Assembly (NCBI RefSeq): GCF_024362695.1
Contig: NC_065415.1
Location: 12,999,438-13,063,437, forward strand
From: Pectinophora gossypiella
Lineage: Eukaryota; Arthropoda; Insecta; Lepidoptera; Gelechiidae
Reading direction: 5' to 3'
Length of the DNA: 64,000 nucleotides
Of this stretch, positions 10,551 through 22,319 are shown in pieces; the stretch's first letter is position 1; each line of letters begins with the position of its first letter. The position numbers and the translations under genes are program-made. Under the pieces are notes generated by a model. The model was not told where the DNA came from and did not search any database. It worked only from the letters and a program-made list of their open reading frames with translations.

Positions 10551-10930
10551 CTGGTGCTAATTCCTGTAGATACCAACTAATTTTAGTTTGATTTATATCT
10601 GTCATTTTCTTATCCGCCGAAAAGGAAACGGACGGGTAATCGACAGGCATAAAATTTATGGAATACACGTCAATATTAAGCACAAATCTAAAACAAACGT
10701 CTAAAAATTTTACAACGGCCAATAACCCGAATAGAATTAAGTTGACAGCACACGTCAAACGGTTTGCATACCAGCGAGATACCTTTTTGATTCGGCCGGG
10801 TTATTCATTCATTTACTCATTCTTATTAAAATTAAGAGCTGACGATCAGCCGTCCCTTTCCTGTTAGGCGGATACGAAAATGACAGGTATAACTTAAAAT
10901 AAAATTAGGAAGAGTCTGCAGGACTCGGGG
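10551..10930. mobile_element. MITE-3 copy (~380 bp)
   Basis: The ends are long inverted repeats containing TCATTTTCTTATCCGCCGAA and the reverse. The middle has AATAACCCGAA...GTTGACAGCACACGTCAAAC. There is no coding capacity. Confidence 0.85.
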
Positions 10931-12029
10931 CCATTGTATGGGCTTTAGTTGCCTGAATTAAATAAATAGGACGTAAGGCGACTAGGAATCCTTATTCCTA
11001 AATTAAAGTTAATAGCCAACTTTGCACAATAGAGTTGTTTCCGTGTTTGATATTAAGTGAATAGTATTTATGTATGTATGTATAGAGTAATTGTTGTCTA
11101 CATTAAATCAAGACGTGACCCTTTTAAGGCTCCTTTAAATTCTACTCGTAATTTGTCATAATGACACTTTCTTGTCTGACATTTTCTCTTATCCGCGATG
11201 CTCATCTTCTCCGCGTAAGCGCGAAAAATATTTAAATATATGTGGTGCAGAAAAACGAAACAAAAATATTCGTACATATTTTTAATTATAAATAATGCCA
11301 GAAAAAATATTCCAAATTCAAAAGAAAGTTACATAGGTAAAATAGATCACAAATGACAAGAGCATTCATAGCCGACTGGCGTCCTACCTTCAGTTGGTAC
11401 ATGAATAGGGCGGAAGGCACGCAAGCATTGACGTCACGTCCGCTATTGTACAGCCTGCCAGCGAGACTCATTAATGGAAAATAGTTCGAAATATGAATTA
11501 CGGATTTTCTACTTTTTTTCACTTATAAAATCTAATATACTTCATTGCACAGAAACAGAACACATACATTTATAAAACAAATAACAACAGTATAAATAGG
11601 CGGTGTTACTGTTCTGAAGCAATTTCTTAAGTTCTCTTTGTTTTTTTACCTCGGCTGGCCGGCAAAGTTGTTAATGCCATGAAATAATCCACGTACAACA
11701 GTAGATTTCGAACGTCAAAATATATTATTATGTATTCATGTAAAAGCCTCGGATGGAATTCGTTCTTCGTTGAACCAAATCAAGGCAGGGAGAGTCATAA
11801 ACTCATACATTTTATGAATTGTAGGTACAATCTTTACGCCTGTAGCGTGATTTTGGACTTACGCGTCGTTATCTGTAGATAATAGATTCATGATGCTGGT
11901 GTAAGTTGTGGAGTTGGAAGGTCGTACATACTAACATATAAGTCCAGGATGTTTTAAAAAAAGACCAGGTCAAGAGTCAAGAGTACTCTAAACCGCGAGC
12001 TTGCAAGTATAATTTTAATGAGGGTGGAA
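10931..12029. other. AT-rich intergenic DNA
   Basis: No gene is recognised. There is a short GTATGTATGTAT run near 11070. Small open frames lack any family signal. Confidence 0.5.
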
Positions 12030-12110
12030 AAAGAAAGTGGTGTGTCTATGGTCTGTGCCTACCCCAATGGGAAGCAGGCGTGATCTTGTTTATGTATGTA
12101 TGCTCCCTTG
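12030..12110 (+). mobile_element. LINE-a 3' tail fragment
   Basis: It matches the LINE-a 3' end: CTGTGCCTACCCCAATGGG..GGCGTGA followed by TTTATGTATGTATG. Confidence 0.55.
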
Positions 12111-12264
12111 ATTTTATGCCTCTGACTATCGGGTGTAAGATCTGCTGACCTCGCCGCTACAGTAATATTATTTATTATCTTGAGTCATAAACATAAAAAA
12201 GTATTTTCGTAAGCTCCCGGTATATTTTTATGATTTATTTTTTTGCCCTCCGAAAGATAGATAC

Positions 12265-12658
12265 CGGCCCCGATTCCTGCAGACACCTCCTAATTTTAAG
12301 TTATACCTGTCATTTTCTTATCCGCCGAAAAGGAAAGGGACGGATGATTGACAACTGCTAATTTTAAAATGAATTTGGTGAATTAATTAATAACCCGGAC
12401 GAATTAAATATACATTTCGATGGTATGCAACCCGTTTGACGTGGGCTATCAACTTAATTCTCTCGGGTTATTTTTGGCCAATATAAAAATTTGGGAGGGT
12501 ATATTAAACTTTTGCCTAAAATTGACGTGTCTTCCAAAAATTTTATGTCTGTCAATTACCAGCCACATTCCTTTTCGGAGGCTAAGAAAATTACAGGTAT
12601 TATTATTATTTTATTACTTAAAATAAAATTAAATGGTGTGAACTGGAATAAGCACCAT
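12265..12658. mobile_element. MITE-3 copy
   Basis: The left end is CCCCGATTCCTGCAGACACC, with CTTATCCGCCGAAAAGG at both ends in inverse orientation. The right end is more diverged (GGTGTGAACTGGAATAAGCA). Confidence 0.85.
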
Positions 12659-12717
12659 CTTTTAGGTAAAAACCACGCTAAAGATTGAACATAGTGTAAT
12701 AACTTAAGTTCCCAAGT

Positions 12718-12990
12718 CCCAGCATAGACCTAAACCAATGATTTTCGAATTTGTTTTCGCATCCATGTTTGGATCATAAATGATTACCACGTGCTCAACG
12801 GTGAAGGAAAACACCGTGAGGAAACTCACATTCCCGAGAAATGCATTTACCTTACCTATATTGCGCTGGCTTAACCTTCACGGGTTGCAAGGTCAGACAG
12901 GCAGTCGCTTCTGTAAAAACCCGGACCTGTCAAATCTTCAGGTTAGGTAAGCGGACCCTGTGGAAAACGGGATTACGCTAGGCAGATGAT
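12718..12990 (+). mobile_element. SINE-2, lacks tRNA head
   Basis: It starts in CCTAAACCAATG and keeps the body and the tail GGGATTACGCTAGGCAGATG. It is 5'-truncated. Confidence 0.85.
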
Positions 12991-13032
12991 AGTTAATGCA
13001 TAGGGACGTACTAAGTTCTTGAAGTCGTGAGA

Positions 13033-13168
13033 CTGATATACATACATAAATTTGCGCCTATTTCCCACCGGGGTAAGCAGAGACTTTAGAAGATATATAA
13101 TCCATTTGCGTTGTTCCTGACACACTTCTCTTGCTTCCTCCACATTCATCAATCGCTTCATACACGAA
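13033..13168 (-). pseudogene. LINE-a reverse transcriptase C-terminal fragment
   Basis: The minus strand encodes MKRLMNVEEAREVCQEQRKW, the same block as at 10355-10482. It has a small insertion before the GTAAGCAGAGACT part and an ATGTATGT-type tail. It is a dead 5'-truncated copy. Confidence 0.75.
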
Positions 13169-13987
13169 CGCTGGTTCAGAGTACATTGTACTAAACCTTA
13201 TTTAAAGACATCTTCAATTTGGTCAATGTAAATCCTTACAGGGTAGTAAGACCGAATGTAAGTAAGACTTTTAAAATCCAAACCCCACTGTTCAAGTAGT
13301 GTGTCTGGAAATCTTGGCCGCAAGAGATTACACGTAGATAACTCTTTCAATTTGTGTGCCTATCCGTGACCCCTTGAAGTCGTAACCACTTCACCGATTT
13401 GAACGAAAATGGGCACTAAACTTGATAGTTCAAAACCCAGAGGCAGACTTACCAGTAGAAAACACAAGAAAAGACGAAGAAGAAGATAGCTTAGCGCGAT
13501 ATAATCGAAATCCACGCAAACAAAATTGAGTTGATAATCCTTAATGTGGACGTATTTTATATTCAGTAAAGATTGAATAAGATTTGCCTCTTCTACATAA
13601 GTATAAGTAGATTAAGCCCCAAAGCTATAAGAAAATATAGTAATCATAAATAAACCTCTGAAATTGAGCTTCGTATCTTCAGAATCGTTTCAATCATCGT
13701 ATCAGGCTCAGACTTATTCAATTTAATATTTGCGACACAAAATACGGCATTCGTCTTGTGACGTCGGTGTGTTCATATTTTCGGTTATTTTTCCCTATAG
13801 GTAACATTTGATATACATGCGGTGTGTTAGCTTCCAAGACATAATATATAAAATGAAAATAGCCTTTATTCCCTGACTTCAAAAGTTACAAAGTAGTTAG
13901 TATTAGATTTTCTTACGTTTAATTGTTAGTAAGTACAATAGCTATCTAAAGTTTTATATTAATATTTATTTATTTAAATCAGCATCC
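13169..13987. other. Intergenic DNA, nothing recognised
   Basis: AT-rich. A short stretch near 13858-13900 (AAAATAGCCTTTATTCC) looks like a reversed LINE 3' end, but I cannot bound it. Confidence 0.45.
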
Positions 13988-14119
13988 TTAACAGTCAGGT
14001 TGTCTCATGACATAGACCTCCTCTAGGTCCCTCCATATGTTTCGATCTTTTGCTAATCTCCTCCAGATCCTGGGAAGGTCGTCCTCCCATCTTTTAGTTG
14101 GTCTTCCCCGTTTTCTCTT
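13988..14119 (-). pseudogene. LINE-d reverse transcriptase C-terminal fragment
   Basis: The minus strand encodes 43 residues without interruption up to a TAA: KRKRGRPTKRWEDDL, then PRIWRRLAKDRNIWRDLEEV and YVMRQPDC. The GRPTKRWEDDL...W...AKDR..W pattern is the C-terminal end of an endonuclease-reverse transcriptase of a non-LTR retrotransposon. The upstream part is missing, as usual for 5'-truncated insertion. The frame is still clean, so the insertion may be fairly recent. Confidence 0.85.
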
Positions 14120-15103
14120 TCATCTTTTCATCCAAGACATAATATAAACAGTATTATAATTATATGTCACTACTGGACATAGAGAAATAGAATAAAGAAT
14201 ATTACTGAACGATAACTTTTCACCCCGCACCAATTCGCATCGGGTGCTGAGCTAGATTTGCCTCAACCCCTCTGGGTGTTAGTTTAGTCTATATGACAGT
14301 AATCTGCTAAGGGGTAAGGGGGCAAGCGCTCGGATAGTCTGTCTCGTTCGCACTTACGCCACACTTACGCGGCACTCGGTAAAAATGGGTTTTTTCTATG
14401 GAGTGTCTAAGATGTGATAGGACTAATTATATCTCCTAAACATACATAAATAAAATGTCAGATATCTTGAAGTCTTACTTACTATTGAAATACCATGACG
14501 AATATGATGAACAACATGGTTACGGTACGGGGCATGATGGAAATGATTGTTATTTTCTTCAGTAACTTGTTTATTTACTATTAAAATCCATTATTAAACT
14601 CTTTATTGTACATACTAATATAGTTAATAATGACAAAAAAATAGGTACCTACAGAAGGTAGACTTATCTCTGAAAGAGATCCCTTACAGCCAACCCCGCA
14701 TGGCGTGAGAGGACAATAAAAGTGGAAAGGCACAAAGTACCAATTATTACCAGGTTTAATTATACGCTACAATTCCGCAATTCCTTCTTCTCTCTTGCTC
14801 ACTCCTCGCTCTCTCTTACACATACGTTGTCACCTACAAGACCGAGATGATCTTAGTATACTGCCTAAATATATACTATACTTGTGACAAAATGCTACTC
14901 CCGGCAATATATTCGTCTTCAGTATAATATTTCCTCAATTTCGCATAATAAATTTAATATACGTTATGTAATAAACAGGTGAAAACATCTGTATAATTCG
15001 GTTAATGTGTGAAAAAGTGGGCTGAATATTGAAATTAATGTATACAAAATAGGTGTGCAAAATTATAGCCTCAGTCGACTCTTATGATGCCCGAAAATAA
15101 AGC
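14120..15103. other. AT-rich intergenic DNA
   Basis: No gene is recognised. There are low-complexity AT stretches and no repeat shared with the rest of the window that I can define. Confidence 0.5.
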
Positions 15104-15115
15104 TCAGAAATAGGT

Positions 15116-15411
15116 CATCATCATCAGCCCATTAACGTCCCCACTACTGGGGCACGGGCCTTCCCTATGGATGGATAAGGAGATCGGGCCTTAAACCATC
15201 ACGCGGGCATCAGTGCGGATTGATGGTTATTAACGACCGCTAATGCAGCCGGAACCAACGGCTTAACGTGCCTTCCGAAGCACGGAGGAGCTCGAGATGA
15301 AAACTTTTTTTTTGTGGTCACCCATCCTATGACCGGCCTTTGCGAAAGTTGCTTAACTTCAACAATCGCAGACCGAGCGCATTAACCGCTGCGCCACCGA
15401 GCTCCTCAAAA
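15116..15411 (-). mobile_element. SINE-4, complete, with 12-bp target duplication
   Basis: Reverse orientation: (ATC)n tail at the left and tRNA-like head at the right (GCGCCACCGAGCTCCTC). Perfect target duplication TCAGAAATAGGT at 15104-15115 and 15412-15423. Confidence 0.95.
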
Positions 15412-15423
15412 TCAGAAATAGGT

Positions 15424-15771
15424 ACTTACATAAAAAATATTAAGTGTATTGTTATTTTAACGGCTGATGATGATGATTGTTATTTTTGAGAGATGACAGT
15501 AGATATATTTTATTTATCTTTCAACTAGGTACTTATAGCACTCCGGTCCGCCGGAGGTCCCTGTTCCTCTATTATCTACTATGGTTGTATTTTTTCAGGT
15601 CTGAATTAGGTAATAACAATATAATTTATAAATGAGTCATAATTTGTATACCTATTTGTAGGTGGAACGTAGAGAACTAACTATAACCTAAACCTGTAAC
15701 ACTAATTTTATGTACCTATGTTCAATGCAAATGAAGAATCTGAATCTGAATCTGAATAGAAACCTTTGTTA
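15424..15771. other. Intergenic DNA with a LINE-like (TGAATC)n tail
   Basis: No gene. Positions 15735-15760 carry GAATCTGAATCTGAATCTGA, a tail type seen at the ends of some LINE insertions. Confidence 0.45.
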
Positions 15772-15955
15772 CACCATGATTCTGAGGCGATATCAAGTGG
15801 AATCTCCTGTCGGGAAAGTGATGAAAATTTTAGTATTTTTTTATATTATTTTCAGTTTTACTTTTGCGACGGAAAATTCAACTTGATATCAACTCAGAAT
15901 CATAGCCTGAATCATCCCTCAGAATTTTCGTTACGATGTCACTAACACCCTGTAT
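15772..15955. mobile_element. MITE-2 hairpin, left end truncated
   Basis: It contains ATGATTCTGAG..ATATCAAGTGGAA and the inverse TTCAACTTGATATCAACTCA, ending ATGTCACTAACACCCTGTATA. Confidence 0.85.
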
Positions 15956-16554
15956 ACCTCATGTACCTAAGCATGCGTTAAGAAATGGACTAACTAACCC
16001 CCCACTCAATCCGCTATAGCACTCAAACAGCACAAATCACACATTTCTGACAGCAATGGGTAAACTTTCTCAATTACGTCACTTGTCTTAAGATATTTCA
16101 ATATAAGTTTCTTAAGGTTTAAAGTGTTATAGAAAAACCATCAATGTGAGACGGACGAAACAGTAAACAGAATAATACACAGACGAGTAGATGTCGGCAG
16201 GCATTTCATTCTTTTGTATTGTCAATTCGCATAAAAAGCTGCGTCTCCTTCTTTTTATTGCGAACATCGAAGGACTGAAATAGCTTGGTGCCTTACAAGT
16301 AAATAGGCTATTGCTAGGTAACAAAATAAGTAAATTGGCTAGGTAACAAAAGCGTACCTAGATTTGCACTAGACCGTATCACCACTTACTATAAAGTGAC
16401 TTTGAAGAAAAAAACAAGTCTATTTTCAATAAGTTAACACCATTTAAGCCCAAACTACGGTCACGAGAACTAATATGAAACCATGTCACATAAGTCTCAA
16501 TCTCCATTTCTCAGAATTTATAATGGTCCAATCAAAGAAGCGGTCCAACGATGG
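15956..16554. other. Intergenic DNA, nothing recognised
   Basis: No gene or shared repeat is recognised. Confidence 0.5.
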
Positions 16555-16686
16555 CAACCTTACCCTATATACGTCCCACTGCTGGGCACAGGCCTCCCCT
16601 CAGTCAACCGGAGGGGGGGCGTTTTAATGTCGAAGATAGTGCGACAGGGTTCTAAAGTGGGTACATGATACTGCTTATGACTGTAC
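16555..16686 (-). mobile_element. SINE-1 tail joined to MITE-1 end
   Basis: 16555-16620 is the reversed SINE-1 tail (CACTGCTGGGCACAGGCCTC). From about 16625 it passes directly into the right half of MITE-1 (GTGCGACAGGGTTCTAAAGT...GACTGTAC). The parts look joined by deletion or insertion. Confidence 0.75.
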
Positions 16687-16802
16687 ATATATCCCAATGG
16701 GGTAGTCAGAAGTAAGACAGGTAGTGTGTGTGGTGGGGATGAGGTGGGGTAGTCGTAAGATTTATTTTCAATAAATAAACATATCAAGACAAAGAAAAAA
16801 GA

Positions 16803-16902
16803 CAGAAGAGAAAAGAAGTATGTCAGGATCGAAGCAAATGTGTGTTCATAGTCTCTGCTTACCCCAGTCGTAAATAAGCATGTATTTATGTATGTATGTA
16901 GT
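16803..16902 (+). pseudogene. LINE-a C-terminal/3' fragment
   Basis: Plus-strand match to LINE-a: TGTCAGGATCGAAGCAAATG...AGTCTCTGCTTACCCCAG, then a TTTATGTATGTATGTA tail. Confidence 0.7.
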
Positions 16903-17630
16903 ATTTGATCAAACCACCAAAACAGATCTAACTTGATTTTAATTTCCGGTTAGGTAAATTTAGGTGTAGGTACGAAGCTTTCTAAGCTTGCAGGGCTTAT
17001 ATATTTTTTTAGTTAAATACGAGCCTATTTTCAATAATGACAGGAATAACTCATGGAATTTAGTATTCAAATGGTGTATTTTATCTTGGGCAATAATGTA
17101 TTCTGGAATAACCTTATTTTTATTTCAATTTACATGTTCAGTAGCAGAGTACGTCCGCTTAGCATTCTCATCGAAACGACAGGGTCCTTTGTACATAAAA
17201 TTAACTTGCTAAGTCATGAGCTGAATAAAAAATAAGCTATCGAAACAAAAACAAAATTAATAAGAATGCTAATTGACTTGATACTTTGAAAATATAAGTT
17301 TCAAATCTAAAAACCGACTACGGAAAACTCACGCTCTAAAAAGTATTAAACACGATAGGCATGTTTCTCCGAAATTATTCCGAATATTGACGTTTAGAAG
17401 ATAGCCGTGGGCGTATGCCAATTTGTCCTAAGAGTTTGCTTACCACGGCATACGACCACCTACTAAAAAAGCCAAAACCTTGTGTTTGTTTTGGTAAGAC
17501 TGGCATCTGATAGACATAACTCAAAATCCTAAAAAAACAGGTTTATTATAGTTATAAATTAATCCAGATTAACTCAAACTTAAGTTAAAATTAAATTTGA
17601 ATTGTATTATTTGCAGTAATTGTGAGTACT
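16903..17630. other. AT-rich intergenic DNA
   Basis: No gene is recognised. Small frames overlap on the plus strand near 16988-17235 but show no family signal. Confidence 0.5.
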
Positions 17631-18172
17631 ATTTTAAGAAAATATTATTATTATTATATTCTTGGCAACTATTATAACGTAATAAGTTATTACGCAATAT
17701 GAGTTCCACGGGAAGTCGCTGGATGCGAGCAGCGCAGGACCGATCGTCGTGGAGATCTTTGGGGGAGGCCTATGCTCAGCAGTGAGCGTCGTATGGCTGA
17801 TAATGATGATGAGTTCCACTCAGAAGTATGTTTCTCTTCTATTAATCATTATACTCGTATGCCTTAATGGTTGTATTACATTATTATTATGACTATTAGA
17901 GTTCAGTAAAGGTAACGGAAAACAAGCTGTACTAGGACTCCTGTCCTCCGCCTCTGAATAGTACTGACAGCTACTGCTGCCCTCTGTCAAGTTCCAGGAT
18001 ACATTTACCCGTAGGTACTTAACTCATAATCATAATAATAATGTAATATAACGATTAAGGCATACGAGTATAATGATAAATAGAAAAGAAACATATTTTT
18101 GAGTAGAACTCATATTGCGTAATAAATTATTACTTTATAATAGTTGCCAAGAATATAATATTTTCCTAAAAT
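17631..18172. repeat. Foldback element with ~150-bp inverted arms
   Basis: The left arm (17631-17709 plus 17820-17905) is the inverse of the right arm (about 18005-18172); for example ATTCTTGGCAACTATTATAA against TTATAATAGTTGCCAAGAAT. The loop at 17906-18004 holds a LINE fragment (CTCTGAATAGTACTGACAGC). The left arm is split by a LINE-c insertion. Confidence 0.85.
17710..17808 (+). pseudogene. LINE-c reverse transcriptase C-terminus, 99-bp insertion
   Basis: The insert encodes GSRWMRAAQDRSSWRSLGEA then YAQQ and TGA, the C-terminus of a non-LTR retrotransposon reverse transcriptase, followed by a (GAT)n-like tail. It is flanked by an 11-bp perfect target duplication ATGAGTTCCAC (17699-17709 and 17809-17819). 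It shows how short a 5'-truncated LINE insertion can be. Its 3' end resembles the tails of SINE-1 and SINE-4. Confidence 0.9.
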
Positions 18173-18462
18173 ATATTTCGACCTTGTTGTGAACTTGCCT
18201 AACTTCACCGCAACACTCATTGAACATTAATAAATGTACCTAAGCAGTGTTGCTACTTGTAAGATTTTGGAATGTTTGGGTTTAGTTCATAATAGAAACT
18301 CTATAGTTTGGTTAAAGTTTATTAATAGTTTGGTTAGGTATATTATTTATATATGTTGAATATGTATTTTTATTTTTAAGTACTTCTATGTTGCCGTATC
18401 ACCGTCTATAATAATCACGCCAACTGTGTTAGTGAAAACTATAACATTGTAATGCTTCATCT

Positions 18463-18798
18463 AACAGCCTCCGAGGTGGTTAGAGCGTTAGGTTCACGAT
18501 CTGGAGGTCCGGGTTCGATTCCCGATGGGGACATTGTCGAAATCACTTTGTGAGACTGTCCTTTGTTTGGTAAGGACTTTTAAGGCTTGAATCACCTGAT
18601 TGTCCGAAAAAGTAAGATGATTCCGTACTTCGGAGGGCACGTAAAGTCGTTTGTCCCGGCTATTAGCCGTAAAAAAAAACAAAACACCTCCACCAATCCG
18701 CATTGGAGCAGCATGGTGGAGTATGCTCCGTACCCCCTCCCGTTGATTGAGGGGAGGCCTGCGCCCAGCAGTGGGACGTATATAGGCTGTTTATGATG
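18463..18798 (+). mobile_element. SINE-1, complete, with 12-bp target duplication
   Basis: tRNA-like head (CCTCCGAGGTGGTTAGAGCG, B-box GGGTTCGATTCCC) and tail CCCAGCAGTGGGACGTATAT. Perfect target duplication AATGCTTCATCT at 18451-18462 and 18799-18810. This is the best reference copy of SINE-1 in the window. Confidence 0.95.
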
Positions 18799-18810
18799 AA
18801 TGCTTCATCT

Positions 18811-19140
18811 ACTATATTAATAGAATTACGAAGTTTCTTTATTTCTATTTCCTCTTCATCTTCATTAGTATATGTATTAGTTAAGTATTGATATTGATAT
18901 AATATAACAATTAATGTGTATTGTCATTAGTTATTACGTTAGTATTTAGTTTTAGTAGATATTTAGTTTAAATTAAGAATATTTAATTGTTAAGTTTATA
19001 TTTGTAATATGTATTATTTCATAAAATTATGTTAATATTTACTACGTAGTTTATATACGCATAAGTGTATTTATATATTTGTATTTATTTTTATACACGT
19101 ACGAGTATTCTCGCGCTGCAATATCCCGCTATATTACGAG
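18811..19140. other. AT-rich intergenic DNA
   Basis: Mostly A+T; nothing recognised. Confidence 0.5.
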
Positions 19141-19373
19141 TATACAGGGTGTTAGTGACATCGTAACGAAAACTTTGAGGGATGAGTCAGACCATGATTC
19201 TGAGTCGATATCAAGTGGATTTTTCCGTCGCAAAAATCATGTATTTTTTTTTAGTTTTTTAAAATTATTTTCAATTCTATACTTTTGCGACGGAAAATTC
19301 CACTTGATATTAACTCAGAATAATCAGGTGAATCATCCCTCTCAGTATTCGTTACGATGTCACTTACACCCCG
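19141..19373. mobile_element. MITE-2 hairpin, copy 1 of a pair
   Basis: TATACAGGGTGTTAGTGACA at the left and ATGTCACTTACACCCCG at the right. Arms of ~90 bp include GATATCAAGTGGA and its inverse. Confidence 0.9.
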
Positions 19374-19403
19374 CACAAGTACATACGGTAGCCATACAAG
19401 TAG

Positions 19404-19636
19404 GTATGGGTGTTAGTGACACCGTAACGAATATTGAGGGGGATGTTTCAGACCATGATTCTGAGTTGATATCAAGTGGAATTTCCTGTCAAAAAATTCA
19501 TGAATTTTTTTGTTTTTTTTTCAATTATTTTCCTATCCATACTTTTGCGACGGAAAATTCCACTTGATATCAACTCAGAATCATGGTCTGAATCATCCCT
19601 CAAAGTTTTCGTTACGATGTCACTAACACCCTGTAT
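19404..19636. mobile_element. MITE-2 hairpin, copy 2 of a pair
   Basis: It starts about 30 bp after copy 1: GGGTGTTAGTGACACCGTAA...GATGTCACTAACACCCTGTA. Both copies face the same way, but since the element is palindromic, orientation has little meaning. Confidence 0.9.
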
Positions 19637-19662
19637 AATATTAAACATCTCCTAAACTTAAA

Positions 19663-19770
19663 GGTTGCCTGGAAGAGATTGCTACTTAGCAATAAGACCG
19701 CCTATCGTACTCTTTCTATTTCTCTTTTGTTTTGTATTTTCCTGTTTGTGCAATAAAATATTTGTTATGT
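19663..19770 (+). mobile_element. LINE 3' end (GGTTGCCTGGAAGAG type)
   Basis: GGTTGCCTGGAAGAGATTGC..AGCAATAAGACCGCC...TGCAATAAAATATTTG is a common lepidopteran non-LTR 3' end with its own AATAAA. Similar ends occur at 37125, 45580, 55625 and 57345. Confidence 0.7.
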
Positions 19771-19939
19771 CAAGTTACAGCACTGCAACTAAGAACATTG
19801 TATATCCAGTGTTCACTTGGATAATTCCAGCTGTTTATGTAACTGACGACCTATCGATCAACCGAATAGACAGCGACATCGGTTGCCAGCACCGAAATAA
19901 TATTGCCAATAAAATAAAACACACGTTACGCCCACGGAT

Positions 19940-20372
19940 ATCTAAATATATAAAAGGAGAAACTGACTGACTGACATATCAACGCACAGCCTAAACGACT
20001 AAACGTAGGCACTTGAAATTTGGAAAGGACGTAGCTTAGGTACCGTGGAGGTGCACTAAGAAAGGAACTCTCGAAATTCCCACGGGAACGGGAGTTAGCG
20101 GGAAAAAAACCATTTGTATGTAAAAAACATTCTCATCTCTGAATTCCAGACGAAAGCTTATAGACGAAAACTTTAGGGTTAGCCTCCTCTGATCGTATTT
20201 TCCTAAATTTATATGAAACCAAATTATCATAAACTAATAATCTAAAAATTAATAACAATCTCATTTAAAAATAATAAAATTAAACATTTTTTAACCTTTC
20301 TCCCACACACACAAAGATCTCTCTTTTATAACACGCCACGCGGACGAAGTCCCGGGCAAAAGCTAGTTTATT
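19940..20372 (-). repeat. REP-K copy (same family as 59930-61620)
   Basis: Reverse match to the 60530-60650 region (GAGAAACTGACTGACTGACA...CACGGGAACGGGAGTTAGCG) and to its start (CCACGCGGACGAAGTC...GGGCAAAAGCTAG at 20340). Confidence 0.8.
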
Positions 20373-22317
20373 ATATAGATTTGAATCCACAAAAACAGCG
20401 CTTACGTTTTACTAAAGGTTTTATGGTAGGTCGTAATGTTACCAGGAAGGCCTGTGAAAATAATAATAGCCTAAGTATATTCCATTGCTGCGCACAGGAG
20501 GCCTCAATTAAACTGGAAGGGGTGTAGAGTATACCAGCTCTACTGAATTTGCATCCGTTAGTTTGCATCCGTTAGGGACATATATACATATGCAAAAATC
20601 ATTTTTTGTTACGGTAGATAATCCGTACTTTAAGCCGTTGTTTGAAAGAATGATGAGCACAAGCTTCATTATCTTTTTTTTAATTTATTTTTAGAGGTAA
20701 AGTTCAGAAGGTTAGTAACAAGGTAAGTACCATCGTTAGTTTTGTTACTTTCAAACAAATCCAGTGTGATCTAGGAATTAATAGTACTTCAAAAGTTGTA
20801 ATATCTTGTCTCAAATCTAATTACATAAACTTCGATTCCAATTTAACTGTAACGGATAAAAGCTTTTGCGAATAAGTATTATTAATAAATCTAGGAAACA
20901 ATCTGCAAGACAGTTAAATACACGCTTAAGTAAAACTGAAGGAAAACAATTTTATGTAAAATAAACTTGTATTAACTTGGTACGGGCGACCATTCGTCTC
21001 CTTGCATTCCGCTTCGCTCTTAGCCCCAGTGTACCCTTAAGCTGCTCTGGCATTGATATATGTAGCTGTGCATCTTGGTAACTGAAGATAAACCGCAATT
21101 CATAAAGAATTACAATGTCACTGAGGCATACCAGAGAATATTCATTAAAAGAATATTCTTACAGGATTTCATAAAGAGGAGCTTCGTGTTTAGTGAGATA
21201 AATGGGTCCTAGTATAGTACCTTGGATGATACATAGGTTTAGTTGTATAAGTTTACAAGTTGAAGTTAAACTAATTGTACTTAAGATAATGAAATACGGT
21301 ATTTTCAAGGCTAGTCTCAGATAAATTTCAATATAGTTTATAATGGTTAAGTTATCTACTGACCAGCACATTCAAACCTGTCAAAGGCTTTTGATTAGTC
21401 AGTTGTTGCTTTGATTTTCTATAATTGTTTACAACTGGAACGTAAAAACAATTATCTACTAAACCTATCATCAGTAAGTACCCACATAATGAATAAGAGT
21501 ATTATAAGACTAAATTTTAAAAAAGATAAAGTTCTTTTTAAAAACCTTATGAAAAGTCGACTTCGTTCAACAGTCGCATTATGTCTGTCACAGGATTGTT
21601 ACCGCACAGAGCTCTGTCCGGGGTCTTATTTGAAACTTTGTCTATTAAATTAAGTATAGTATTTCATTACTATAAACAGTCAACTTCTAATTACTGGAAC
21701 ACTATTAATTTTCTGTGAACTTCGCCCCTTTCTATTCAAAAGTTTGTAGTCTTAGGTCATTTAGGATTTAGAAGAATGGAGTATTCTAATTTTAAAGTAT
21801 TTTTAATAGGTAATAAGAAAATGTCGTTTATTTTTACGTCTTACAATTAACGGTCATAAAATTAACAATATGTGATGAAATGACAATACAATTATGTAAC
21901 AATGTACCTATCTGTACTTTGCATTAAAAAGGTTACTCAATTTTACATTAATGTTTTGTTTGTCATCATAATTATAAATTATTTTGTTATTATATAGCTC
22001 TTACTCGAGTTAAGGGAAAACTAATCTACTAACTATAAAAAAAATGGTTTGGAAATCTACTGTTATTTTGGTTTTAGGCTAAATTATTAGGCCTATTTGT
22101 CTTTGTTTGCATCAATTATAACCATAATGTAGATATTTGCATAATTTCCTCAATTATGGATACCTAACGCCTACATTACTATTGTGTGGTATTTTATGCA
22201 TTATTCGCTTTGTGTCACGAAATTGAATAATGAGAGACTGGATAGTGTGATTTGCTTCTACTAAGGAGTATACTGTGGGATTATTAAAAACATATTTACT
22301 TTTATGTTTCTTATGTT
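20373..22317. other. AT-rich intergenic DNA
   Basis: About 1.9 kb with no recognised gene or repeat. Several 60-80 codon frames exist but none shows domain features. Confidence 0.5.
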
Positions 22318-22319
22318 TT

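Noticed and set aside
18463..18540. tRNA gene at SINE heads (also 6906, 33820, 55250 and others)
   Set aside because: A- and B-box-like sequences are present, but every case is the head of a SINE with a SINE body and tail, and the cloverleaf arms do not pair well.
19079..19567. A 162-codon plus-strand frame
   Set aside because: It spans two non-coding MITE-2 hairpins; the peptide mirrors the repeat arms.
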